Shown piece by piece: positions 44,101 to 53,500 of a DNA stretch of 64,000 bases. Within the stretch, counting starts at the first letter, position 1, and every line of letters begins with the position of its first letter. The DNA is from JBMYZL01 sp049610385 (GTDB lineage Bacteria > Bacteroidota > Bacteroidia > Flavobacteriales_D > Sanyastnellaceae). The notes under the pieces are model-generated. The model saw only the letters and a list, made by a program, of their open reading frames with translations, was not told the origin of the DNA and searched no databases. The position numbers and the translations under genes are program-made. The DNA lies in NCBI GenBank assembly GCA_049610385.1, contig JBMYZL010000009.1:1-64000 (forward strand), written 5' to 3'.

Positions 44101-45212
44101 CGTGCTCTTCGGCTTCTGTTTTGTTCAAAATCTCTGAAAATGGTGTCGCCCAAGCCCTGCAGACCCGTAAAAAAAGCGCGGCCGCCATTGGCCTCTGTAA
44201 ATTCCTCCACAAAAGCTTGCAGCTGAGGGTCACTCGCAATCATGAATGTAGTGATGGGAATGCCCAATTTCCGGCATTGTCTGGCCAAATTGTAGCACTT
44301 TCCCGTGATGAAAGGATCCAAACTCCAACTTGGGTTTTTGTAATATCCCTCTGGGAAACTCGGGTCTTTCAAACATGTCGGCTTTCCATCGGTGATCATG
44401 AAAATTTGGCGATTGGCAGTCTTCCGGCGACGCAAAATGTCCATGGCCAACTCCAGACCTGCAACCGTGTTTGTGTGATAAGGGCCCACTTGCAGATATG
44501 GAAGATCAGCAATGTCCACCTCCCAAGCATCGTTTCCGAATACAACCACATCCAGGTGGTCCTTCGGATACCTGGTCATCACCAGTTCGCTCAAGGCCAT
44601 GGCCACTTTTTTTGCTGGTGTGATGCGGTCTTCTCCGTAGAGAATCATCGAGTGGCTGATGTCAATCATCAGGACTGTGGCGGTCAAGCTTCGCCATTCA
44701 CGGTCTTCGACGACCAGGTCGGATTCAGTCAAGTAGAATTGGCCGGGACCATGGTTGATCTGGGCGTTGCGCAGGGAGGCGGTAAAGTCAATTTGGTCCA
44801 ATTTGTCACCAAATGCATAAGGTCGCCGGTCTTCCGTGGGCTCATCTCCTGCCCCCCGATGGCGCGTTGCATGTTGCCCCCGACTGCCCTTCTTCAAGTT
44901 GCCAAACACTTGATCCAATGCCCGGCTACGAATCGACTGCTCCCCACGGGCTCCAAGTCGCATGCCACCGCTGCCAGGTCCATTTGACTCTCGGATGTAG
45001 CCTTTTGAACGAAGTTCTTCGAAAAAATCTTCCAGGGTATACTCCTCGTCCGTCAACTCATATTTTTGGTCGAGCTCGCGCATCCAATCCATCGCCTCGT
45101 TGACCTCACCATTGGTATGGGTTGTTACCTCCAGAAAGATTTCGAGCAACCGCTCGAAAAGCGTGCGGCGGTCTTCTTGCGGGCGATGCTCATGAAAACG
45201 ATATCCAAGCAT
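44097..45212 (-). CDS. VWA-domain protein, partner of the ChlI-like ATPase
   Basis: The 371-residue protein has an acidic N-terminal half (EVNEAMDWMRELDQKYELTD, FFEELRSKGYIRE) and a basic Gly/Arg-rich linker, then a von Willebrand factor A domain with the metal-ion-dependent adhesion motif DISHSM (D184, S186, S188), the threonine-bearing YHTNTVAGLELA and MITDGKPT. VWA proteins paired with MoxR/ChlI ATPases act as adaptors in metal insertion or protein remodelling. No signal peptide is seen, so it is probably cytoplasmic. It is the first gene of a minus-strand run reaching gldH, and a start-proximal promoter box lies four bases before its ATG. Confidence 0.88.
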   Translation of the reverse strand: MLGYRFHEHRPQEDRRTLFERLLEIFLEVTTHTNGEVNEAMDWMRELDQKYELTDEEYTLEDFFEELRSKGYIRESNGPGSGGMRLGARGEQSIRSRALDQVFGNLKKGSRGQHATRHRGAGDEPTEDRRPYAFGDKLDQIDFTASLRNAQINHGPGQFYLTESDLVVEDREWRSLTATVLMIDISHSMILYGEDRITPAKKVAMALSELVMTRYPKDHLDVVVFGNDAWEVDIADLPYLQVGPYHTNTVAGLELAMDILRRRKTANRQIFMITDGKPTCLKDPSFPEGYYKNPSWSLDPFITGKCYNLARQCRKLGIPITTFMIASDPQLQAFVEEFTEANGGRAFFTGLQGLGDTIFRDFEQNRSRRAR

Positions 45213-45216
45213 GATG

Positions 45217-45224
45217 GAAAGTTA
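45217..45224 (-). promoter_or_regulatory. Start-proximal -7 box of the VWA/ChlI operon
   Basis: TAACTTTC on the minus strand is one base off TAnnTTTG and ends four bases before the ATG at 45212. The spacing equals that at purD and at the 60560 lipoprotein. The remaining 60 bases to the divergent glycosyltransferase gene show no clear second promoter. Confidence 0.35.
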
Positions 45225-45284
45225 CTCATGGAAACGCTCCCAAAGCCTCGATTGTTCTCGTGATTTGCGACAGAACGAAACCCC

Positions 45285-46025
45285 ATGGAAGACCCTTGCG
45301 TACAGAATAAGATGACACTCACAGTCATCATGCCGGCATACAACGAGGTGAAAACCATTGAAAAAGTCATCCGAACAGTGACCTCAGTGGATTTGCCTGA
45401 TGAAGTCACCATGGATCTCATTGTGATTGATGATGCCTCAGAAGATGGCACTGCTGAAATCGTTGAGAATCTTCAAAACAGCGATCTTCAGCGCCCCATC
45501 ACTTTTTTGCAGCACCCCAAAAACCAGGGCAAAGGAGCAGCCCTCCACACTGGCATTGAAGCAGCCACTGGAGACTATATCCTCATCCAAGATGCAGATT
45601 TGGAGTATGACCCCAAAGAGTATACTCTCCTCTTGAAACCCATTCTTGAAAAAAATGCCGATGTGGTTTATGGCTCTCGTTTTATAGGCGGTCAACCACA
45701 CCGTGTATTGTTCTTTTGGCATTCCATCGGCAACAAATTCCTCACCTTGCTCTGCAACGCCTTCTGCAACTTGAACCTCACAGATATGGAAACCTGTTAC
45801 AAACTCATTCGACGGGAATTGTTGCAGGGCTTGGATTTGCGAGAAAAGCGCTTTGGATTTGAACCCGAAGTCACCATCAAAATGAGCCGAATTCCATCCA
45901 TCAAAATTTATGAAGTTGGTGTCAGCTACTACGGGCGCACGTACGCTGAAGGTAAAAAAATTGGATGGCGCGATGGTTTCCGAGCGATTTGGGTCATCTT
46001 CTCCACCGGCCTGCGGAAAGGATGA
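45285..46025 (+). CDS. GT2 glycosyltransferase, dolichyl/polyprenyl-phosphate mannosyltransferase-like
   Basis: The 246-residue protein has the GT2 fold: TVIMPAYNEVKTIEKVI, LIVIDDASEDGTAEI, NQGKGAALHTGIEAA, the DxD-type metal site QDADLEYDP, and YGSRFIGG. It lacks membrane segments. Enzymes of this type charge a polyprenyl phosphate with a sugar for later use outside the membrane. The next gene, coupled by an ATGA overlap, encodes a polytopic glycosyltransferase that could use that lipid-linked sugar. A second ATG at 45312 (MTLTVIMPAYNE) is a plausible alternative start. Confidence 0.9.
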   Translation: MEDPCVQNKMTLTVIMPAYNEVKTIEKVIRTVTSVDLPDEVTMDLIVIDDASEDGTAEIVENLQNSDLQRPITFLQHPKNQGKGAALHTGIEAATGDYILIQDADLEYDPKEYTLLLKPILEKNADVVYGSRFIGGQPHRVLFFWHSIGNKFLTLLCNAFCNLNLTDMETCYKLIRRELLQGLDLREKRFGFEPEVTIKMSRIPSIKIYEVGVSYYGRTYAEGKKIGWRDGFRAIWVIFSTGLRKG

Positions 46026-47518
46026 AAACAATTTCCCAAGTAATTCTGGTGCTGGCAGTCGTGCTCGCCATTTGGAACTTCACAAACCTCTGTACACTCT
46101 GGCTCGATGAGGCCATGCTGGCTCTGAACATTGTTCAACACGGGCTTATCCGACTTCTTTTGCCACTCGATTACTTCCAAGTTGCACCTGTGGGCTACCT
46201 CTGGATGCTCAAAGGCTTGACACATCCATTTGAAGGTGCCATTTGGGCATTCAGATTGCCGTCTTTGGCCGCTTTTGCATTGGGCCTGTATGCATTCCGG
46301 CGAGGCATGATTGACTTGTTGGACATCCACGCGCCTGCTGGCTCAACTTCACTTGCGAACCTTCTCACTGCCTCCCTTTGTCTCTCTCCGCTCTTGCTCA
46401 AGTATTCTGTCGAAGTCAAGCAATACATGTTCGACTTTGCAGTTTGGTCGGTGGCCTTCGCGGGCATTGTGGCTTTGCAAAAAGGTTCATTTCAACCCCT
46501 TTCATCCAAGCGACATGGGCTGCTGCTTTTGATCAGTGGACCGGTTGCCATGGCTTTTTCCAATGTAGCTGTGCTCGTGTTGTTCAGCTGGGGACTGTCC
46601 TGGCTGATTCAAGACCCCAAACGCTGGCGACATATTTTTCCGATTCTGTCAGGCTGGGCAGGTGCTTTCGCCATCTGCTATTTGTTGTTCATTCATGATC
46701 ACCCAGCGCGTGAATTCATGCAGGAATTCTGGTCCAGAGCTGGAGCGTTCATGCCATTCGATGAGCAAATCTTCCATTGGACTTTATCGCGCATATTCGA
46801 GCTCATCCAGGGTGTCATTCCGCTGTCCTCCAGTATCACCTCAATGGCGTTTGCGGCGCTTTGGATGCTGGGTTTGTTGTTCACAAAGTCTCGAGCTCAG
46901 ACCCAACCCTTGTTGGTTTTCCTCTTGTTGCCCATCCTGATACATTTTTTACTCAGTGGATTGCAAATGTATCCGATGGCTAAAAGATTGGGAATGTGGC
47001 ACATTGGCGGAATGGTGGCGATGTGGGGGTTGGCCCTGGGCAAGTTTGGGTCATCCCACCGATATCTTCGACAAACTTCTCTTGTGGTTTTGGCATTCAG
47101 TCTGGTTTTACAGTGCAAAAACACCTTGAAATCTCCACCGAGGTGCCTCGATAGTCTTCAAAACGTCCTTGAACATTTTGAAGCAAATCCCCGAGATTTC
47201 AATCCGATTTTTCTGGATTTGCGCATGTGGGCGTCCACATCTTTTCATCTGGGGACTCACACATCATTTCCTGAACGAAACTTCATCGTTCTCGGGAATT
47301 ACAAATCGGGCTTCCCGGACGACCTCCCTGAGGTGACTCGCTCAGCGCCCGATACCTGTTGGGTGCTCGTCTATGATTACTCATTTTCATTCCGCAACGA
47401 AAAAAATGAAACCCCAGCACAATCCGCGCTTGAGCATTGGCGCGAACAAGGAAGATCAGTCACTTTGGTGACTCAAGAAGGAGTGATTGAATTGTGGAAA
47501 GTTGTGAACAATCCTTGA
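46022..47518 (+). CDS. Polytopic glycosyltransferase, PMT/ArnT-like (GT39/GT83 type)
   Basis: The 498-residue protein has about ten to eleven membrane segments and a soluble C-terminal region of about 130 residues. The first loop carries the acidic pair LWLDEAMLALNI, the catalytic signature position of the GT-C fold, and YFQVAPVGYLW follows as in ArnT-like proteins. Such enzymes move a sugar from a polyprenyl phosphate to a protein, lipid A or glycan on the periplasmic face. The ATG overlaps the stop of the GT2 gene, which probably makes the donor. The start at 46022 is preferred to the longer frame inside that gene. The exact substrate is unknown. Confidence 0.82.
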   Translation: MKTISQVILVLAVVLAIWNFTNLCTLWLDEAMLALNIVQHGLIRLLLPLDYFQVAPVGYLWMLKGLTHPFEGAIWAFRLPSLAAFALGLYAFRRGMIDLLDIHAPAGSTSLANLLTASLCLSPLLLKYSVEVKQYMFDFAVWSVAFAGIVALQKGSFQPLSSKRHGLLLLISGPVAMAFSNVAVLVLFSWGLSWLIQDPKRWRHIFPILSGWAGAFAICYLLFIHDHPAREFMQEFWSRAGAFMPFDEQIFHWTLSRIFELIQGVIPLSSSITSMAFAALWMLGLLFTKSRAQTQPLLVFLLLPILIHFLLSGLQMYPMAKRLGMWHIGGMVAMWGLALGKFGSSHRYLRQTSLVVLAFSLVLQCKNTLKSPPRCLDSLQNVLEHFEANPRDFNPIFLDLRMWASTSFHLGTHTSFPERNFIVLGNYKSGFPDDLPEVTRSAPDTCWVLVYDYSFSFRNEKNETPAQSALEHWREQGRSVTLVTQEGVIELWKVVNNP

Positions 47519-47573
47519 CCCTTGGGTGGTTGTTGCAGTGAGATGTAATTTCACCTGGCCAAACCGCACTGCA

Positions 47574-49499
47574 ATGCCCTACTGCCCAGACCCCTTCAAT
47601 TACAGACGCCGTTCCACGAGGCAAGTGCATATTGGTGCTCTCACCCTCGGTGGTGATGCCCCCATTCGGCTGCAAAGCATGACCACAGTCGACACCATGA
47701 ACATCGAAGGTTCCATTGACGAAGCTGAACGGATGATCGAGGCCGGTTGTGAATTGGTTCGCATCACAGCACCATCCAAGCGAGAAGCAGAAGCCCTTGG
47801 GGCCATCAAGGCCGGTCTAAATGCCAATGGCCACGGGGCGGTTCCCGTTGTTGCGGACATTCATTTCACGCCCAATGCCGCCGAGGTGGCGGCAAATCAT
47901 GTCGAAAAAATCCGTGTCAACCCGGGCAATTACGCTGACAAAAAGAAATTTGAGGAAATCGCTTACACCGACGAGAGCTATGCGACAGAATTGGACCGGA
48001 TTCGAGAAAAATTCACGCCACTTGTCTTGAAATGCAAAAAATTGGGTCGGGCCATGCGCATCGGCACCAACCACGGATCCCTGTCCGACCGCATCCTGTC
48101 TCGGTACGGAGATACAGCGTTGGGCATGGTGGAGAGTGCGCTGGAGTTTTTGCGGATTTGTCGAGACCACGATTACCACTCACTGGTCATTTCCATGAAA
48201 TCTTCTAACCCGCAAGTCATGGTGCAGGCCTATCGCCTTCTCGTGGAGCGGATGGACGCCGAGGGGATGAACTATCCGCTTCACCTTGGTGTAACGGAAG
48301 CCGGGGATGGTGAAGATGGGCGCATCAAGAGTGCCGTGGGCATCGGGACCCTTCTTGAGGACGGAATCGGGGATACCGTTCGGGTGTCGCTGACAGAGGC
48401 ACCCGAAGCCGAAATCCCAGTAGCACGCAAACTCGTGGAGCGATACGCCTCACGCCGCGGGCATCCGTCCATTGAGCCGGTCCCGCTCACCTTTGACCCA
48501 TTCAATTACGTTCGGCGGGCAAGCCGAGGCGTAAGCTCCATCGGGGGCAAGCAAGTACCTGTGGTGGTGCAGCGACCCCCGGGCGAGGGGCCGGTTCAGC
48601 CCGCTCAGCTTTATGGGTGTGGATGCCGTTACAGCATGACGCTTGACAAATGGAACCTGGATGAGACCGCTTGCGATTTTGTCTATGTGGCTGACCGGCC
48701 GGTTGACTTTGCATTGCCTGGCACCTTGGGGGTGATTCAGGACGCCAAAGCTTGGCAAGACCGCGAACGTCACTCCCCTTTGTTTTCTGCTGAAGAGTAT
48801 TTGGAAGGAGGGCGCGAACATTCCAGTGCCATGCATTTCGTTCGCTGCTCCCGAGCCCACCTCAGCGTTGAACTCATTTCGGCGATGAAGGCTGACCCGT
48901 GCGCTGTGGCAGTATTGGAGACTGACAATGCCCATGCCATGGTGGATCTGCGGACAGCTTGCATGTTGTTGGACCAAGCCGGTTGCGATGTTCCGGTCGT
49001 TTTTCGTCGAATCCTCAACACAGACGACCCGGAATCATTTCAACTTTTCGCAGCGACAGATTTGGGCGGGCCACTTCTAGATGGAATGGGAGATGGAATT
49101 TGGCCAGAGGCCGAGGCCATTCCACTCCAAACCCGTAACACAACTGCCTTTGGCATTCTGCAAGCAACGAGAACTCGCATCTCCAAAACCGAATACATCA
49201 GCTGCCCAAGTTGCGGCCGTACCTTGTTCGATCTGCAGGAAACCACGGCCAAAATCCGGGCAGTCACCCACCACTTGAAAGGTGTGAAAATCGGAATCAT
49301 GGGGTGCATCGTAAATGGACCAGGAGAAATGGCTGATGCCGATTATGGATATGTCGGTACGGGGCCGGGAAAAATCACCTTGTACAAGGAAAAGGAAGTC
49401 GTGCGTAGAAATGTGCCTGAAGCCGAAGCTGTAGAAGCTCTGATTGACTTGATTCGAGAACATGGAGATTGGGTGGAGCCCGTGTCGGTTTCCTTCTGA
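47574..49499 (+). CDS. ispG: 4-hydroxy-3-methylbut-2-enyl-diphosphate synthase, long form
   Basis: IspG converts methylerythritol cyclodiphosphate to HMBPP, the penultimate step of the non-mevalonate pathway. The 641-residue protein has the TIM-barrel start (IGGVP-like region APIRLQSMTTVDTMN, VRITAPSKREAEAL, PVVADIHFTPNAA), a large inserted domain (about residues 300-500), and the 4Fe-4S domain with SCPSCGRTLFDL and GIMGCIVNGPGE. The three-domain form is usual in Bacteroidota, Chlamydiae and plants. I use ATG 47574 (MPYCPDPFNYRRR); the frame is open to 47526 but without family residues. It converges on lspA; the 116-base gap has no clear terminator. Confidence 0.96.
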   Translation: MPYCPDPFNYRRRSTRQVHIGALTLGGDAPIRLQSMTTVDTMNIEGSIDEAERMIEAGCELVRITAPSKREAEALGAIKAGLNANGHGAVPVVADIHFTPNAAEVAANHVEKIRVNPGNYADKKKFEEIAYTDESYATELDRIREKFTPLVLKCKKLGRAMRIGTNHGSLSDRILSRYGDTALGMVESALEFLRICRDHDYHSLVISMKSSNPQVMVQAYRLLVERMDAEGMNYPLHLGVTEAGDGEDGRIKSAVGIGTLLEDGIGDTVRVSLTEAPEAEIPVARKLVERYASRRGHPSIEPVPLTFDPFNYVRRASRGVSSIGGKQVPVVVQRPPGEGPVQPAQLYGCGCRYSMTLDKWNLDETACDFVYVADRPVDFALPGTLGVIQDAKAWQDRERHSPLFSAEEYLEGGREHSSAMHFVRCSRAHLSVELISAMKADPCAVAVLETDNAHAMVDLRTACMLLDQAGCDVPVVFRRILNTDDPESFQLFAATDLGGPLLDGMGDGIWPEAEAIPLQTRNTTAFGILQATRTRISKTEYISCPSCGRTLFDLQETTAKIRAVTHHLKGVKIGIMGCIVNGPGEMADADYGYVGTGPGKITLYKEKEVVRRNVPEAEAVEALIDLIREHGDWVEPVSVSF

Positions 49500-49615
49500 T
49501 GGCTGCCCAAAAGACCCAAAACCTCAGGGTAGATCTAGCACCCGTTTTCAAAATGGAATCGCGAGCCAAACGGCCATTGCCCGGCCAGGTGCATGCGAGC
49601 GAAAGGGGTCATGGG

Positions 49616-50206
49616 TCAAGCCTTGAAATACTTCTTCTGCTTGATAAGCATCCAAATGACGGAACATGAAATGGATGCGTCTGCAATGTTCCAAATCGGG
49701 GGGAACACTTCTCGCCCCTGAAGTGAATCTACTGGAAACCAATGTGGCCATCGCACTGTGAAGTGAAACATATCCACCACATTGCCCATCAAAAACCCAG
49801 CATAACCGCCGTCGCTTGGCCAAAACTCGGCAAATGTTCCCCAAGTCGAGGCGGAAAACAACACCCCATACAGCAGGCTGTCGATGATGTTGCCCATCGC
49901 ACCGGCCCAGACAAAACCAATGGATAGAATCAGTCCCCCTGGGGCACCCTGTCGAGCCAAGCTTCGGATGTAAAAGCCGATGCCCACGGCCGCAATCAAT
50001 CGAAACAAGGTGAGCGCCAATTTTCCCGCGGCACCGGGCAAAGCCCAACCGAAGGCCATGCCTTCATTTTCGATGAACTGCAACTCAATCAGCCCAGGAA
50101 TCAATTCGAATTGTTGACCAATGGTGCAATGGGTTTTCACCCAAACTTTCAACCACTGATCTGCCAGCAAGACGGGCAACACCACGAACAAAAGAACCCG
50201 CCTCAA
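49616..50206 (-). CDS. lspA: Lipoprotein signal peptidase II
   Basis: LspA removes the signal peptide from prolipoproteins such as GldH in this window. The 196-residue membrane protein has four membrane segments and the family motifs: ADQWLKVWVK at the start, ENEGMAFG, GAMGNIIDS, the first catalytic aspartate in GNVVDMFHF, and the second in FPPIWNIADASIS. The segment GYAGFLMGNVVDM is longer than in Escherichia coli, as is common in Bacteroidota. It is the last gene of the ileS - DksA-like - lspA run, nine bases after its neighbour. Confidence 0.95.
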   Translation of the reverse strand: MRRVLLFVVLPVLLADQWLKVWVKTHCTIGQQFELIPGLIELQFIENEGMAFGWALPGAAGKLALTLFRLIAAVGIGFYIRSLARQGAPGGLILSIGFVWAGAMGNIIDSLLYGVLFSASTWGTFAEFWPSDGGYAGFLMGNVVDMFHFTVRWPHWFPVDSLQGREVFPPIWNIADASISCSVIWMLIKQKKYFKA

Positions 50207-50215
50207 TGCTGGAGA

Positions 50216-50590
50216 TTATTGCTTGTTCTTCGCTTCGATGGACATTGTGGCATGCGGGACCAAGCGGAGTCTCTCCTTTTTGATCAATTTGCCTGTCACG
50301 CGGCAGATGCCGTACGTTTTGTTCTTGATCCGCAACAGTGCATTTTCCAAGTTGTGGATGAACTTTTCCTGCCGAGCAGCCAATTGAGCCGTTTCTTCAC
50401 GACTCATCGTTTCAGAGCCGTCTTCCATCATCTTGAATGTGGGTGCAGTATCTTCTGTGCTGTTGTCATCCTGATGTGACAAGGCACGCCGCAACTCCCC
50501 GAGATTTTCCCGGGCCACATTCAATTTTTCATTGATCAGTGCTGCGAATTCCTCCAGCTCTGCATCCGAATAGCGAGTTTGTTCTCCCAT
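50216..50590 (-). CDS. TraR/DksA family protein
   Basis: The 124-residue protein has a coiled-coil N-terminal part (ELEEFAALINEKLNVARENL) and the DksA-like C-terminal segment YGICRVTGKLIKKERLRLVPHAT. Only one cysteine remains of the four that bind zinc in classical DksA, which is normal for this Bacteroidota subfamily. DksA-type proteins insert into the secondary channel of RNA polymerase and modulate transcription, often with ppGpp; that role is inferred here. It lies nine bases after ileS and nine bases before lspA, a conserved arrangement. Confidence 0.9.
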   Translation of the reverse strand: MGEQTRYSDAELEEFAALINEKLNVARENLGELRRALSHQDDNSTEDTAPTFKMMEDGSETMSREETAQLAARQEKFIHNLENALLRIKNKTYGICRVTGKLIKKERLRLVPHATMSIEAKNKQ

Positions 50591-50599
50591 GTCGGTCAG

Positions 50600-53500
50600 T
50601 CATTGTTTTTTTGTCAAGGCCAAACGAACAGTCACCCCATCCGCAAGTTCCATTTCTGACGCCTCGCGCCCTGATTTCCAGAGCACTTCATCCGCCAACG
50701 TCTCGGCCCGAATATAATCCAAATTCTGCTCGAAAGCATCCTGTTCTTTTGGCCCTGTTTCTACATACAATAGGATGCGATCGGTGACTTCCAAACCGCA
50801 ATCTTTTCTCAGGTTTTGCACCCGATTCACCAGCTCACGAGCGAGCCCCTCAGACCGAATTTCATCATCCAATGTAATGTCCAGTGCGACCGTTACCCCT
50901 CCTTCACTGGACACCAGCCAGCCCGGAATGTCTTGAGCCAAAATGGCCACATCAGACAATCCGATTTCAACATCACCTAAGCCATCCTCTGGGGTGACGA
51001 CTCGAGTTCCATCACGTTCCAAAGCCGCAATGTCCTCAGCCTTCATCCCTTGAATCGATAGGGCCACCGCCTTCATGCGCTTGCCAAACCGTGGACCCAA
51101 AGCCTTGAAATCCGGTTTGATGCTTTTGACAATTTGAACCGCACCCAATTCACCATCTTGAAGAACCTCCACGGATTTGACATTGACTTCACTTTTCACC
51201 AATTCCGATACCGCTTCAACACGCCGGGCCATGCCTTCATCTGTTACGGGCACCAGCACCCGACGGAGCGGCTGCCGGACACGCAATTTTTCCCGCTTCC
51301 GCAGCCCCAAGGTCAATGAACTCAATCGTTGGGCCAACGCCATCCGAGCCTCAAGTTCTGGATTCACCCAATTCGCGTCATAGACGGGATAGTCAGCATG
51401 ATGCACTGACCCCAAATCCGAGTTTGGATGTAAGTTCTGATGCAGTTGTTCGGTGTAAAACGGAGCGATAGGAGAAGCCAAAACTGCGACCGTTGAGAGG
51501 CACTCATGCAAGGTCTGATACGCACTTTGCTTCTCGATGCTGCCAGCGGCTTTCCAAAACCGTCTTCTGGACAGTCGAACGTGCCAATTGGACAACTCAT
51601 CCATCGTGAACTGTTGAATGGCGCGGGCTGCACGCGTAGGTTCCAAATCCGACAGGGATTCATCCACCTCACGGATCAAAGAATGCAGCTTGGACAAAAT
51701 CCACTGGTCGATTTCCGGACGGTCTTCGAGCGCGACCACTGGAGAACACGTTGGGTCAAATCCATCGATATTCGCATACAGCGCGAAGAAATTGTAGGTG
51801 TTGTGCAAGGTCCCGAAAAACTTGCGCTGAACCTCACCAATCCCCGCAACATCGAACTTCAAATTGTCCCACGGTTGGGCATTGGCAATCATATACCATC
51901 GCGTGGCGTCAGGCCCATATTTCTTCAATGTTTCGAAAGGATCAACCGCATTGCCCAATCGCTTGGACATTTTTTGGCCATTCTTGTCCAGAACCAATCC
52001 ATTCGATACGACCCGTTTGTAAGCCACGCTGTCAAACACCATGGTCCCAATGGCGTGCAAGGTGTAAAACCAGCCCCGGGTTTGGTCCACGCCTTCCGCG
52101 ATGAAATCCGCTGGAAATGCCTGTCCAGAATCAATTTTTTCTCGATTTTCAAACGGATAGTGCCATTGCGCATATGGCATGGATCCACTGTCAAACCAAA
52201 CATCAATCAAATCTGGCTCCCTGTTCATGGGTTGTCCGGAAGGAGATTGCAAGACGATTTGGTCCACCACGTGCTTGTGCAAATCGAATTTGTGATAGTT
52301 CTCATCGGACATGTCACCTGGCGTGAATTCCGCAAGCGGATTCGTCTCCATCAACCCCGCCGCCACCGACTGCTCGCAGGCTGCTTTCAGCGCCTCTACG
52401 GAGCTGATGCAAACTTCCTCCGTGCCATCGCCGGTTCGCCAAATGGGAATCGGAATGCCCCAAAACCGGCTCCGACTGAGGTTCCAATCGTTCAGATTGT
52501 CCAGCCACTTTCCAAACCGACCCGTGCCTGTGCTCTCAGGTTTCCATCCGATGGTGCGATTCAGTTCCGCCATCCTTTCTTTGACGGCGGTTGCCCGAAT
52601 GAACCAACTGTCCAAAGGGTAGTACAAAATGGGTTTGTCCGTCCGCCAGCAGTGGGGATAATTGTGCTCGTATTTTTCCACCAAAAAGGCCTGACCTTTC
52701 TCTTTGAGCATGATGGCAATCTCCACATCCACGGGCTTCACATCATCCGAAGCCTCACTGTCATATTCGGGTTTGACATAGCGACCAGCCAGGGGCCCAA
52801 CCCGAAATCGACCTTGCAAATCCACCAATGGAACCCCATGACCCGTCCCGTCATCAATCAACATCGGCGGAATTCCAGCGGCAGCGGCCACGCGAGCATC
52901 ATCCGCACCAAACGTAGGTGCTGTATGAACGATGCCCGTTCCATCTTCGGTCGTCACGAAATCTCCCGGAATCACGCGGAATGCATCGTCCAAACCTGCC
53001 ATCGGCGCAGCCCAATCCAAGAGGGGTTCATATCGAGCACCACAAAGATCAGCTCCCTTGAACCGGGCAACCACTTCGTGCTCCGGGGCTTTTTTTCCAC
53101 CGAAATGCTTGCCCAACAAGGCTTCGGCTAAAACCACCAAACCGGGCTCTCCAGTATAGCGATTGGTCGTCTTCACCAAAACATATTCGATGTCGGGTCC
53201 CACAGTCAATGCCGTGTTTGAAGGCAAGGTCCATGGGGTGGTGGTCCAAGCCAAAAAATCCACTGGCAAATCTTTCAAAACTTCCGCCTGTTCAGGACTC
53301 GCGTGCTGGCGAATTCGATCACCACATTCTGGCCAAGTCCGGAACTGGGCCACAATCGTTGTGTCTTTGACATCCCGATAAGCCCCAGGTTGATTGAGCT
53401 CATGAGAACTCAACCCAGTGCCTGCTGCTGGGCTATATGGCTGAATGGTATAGCCTTTGTAAAGCAGCCCTTTCTCATGGATTTGTCCCAATAACCACCA

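Noticed and set aside
43851..44987. A 378-codon plus-strand frame.
   Set aside because: It is antisense to the ChlI-like ATPase and VWA genes, which have intact catalytic motifs on the minus strand.
51506..53131. A 541-codon open frame on the plus strand.
   Set aside because: It lies antisense to ileS, whose minus-strand product has all family motifs; the plus translation matches nothing that I recognise and codon-driven shadow frames of this length occur.
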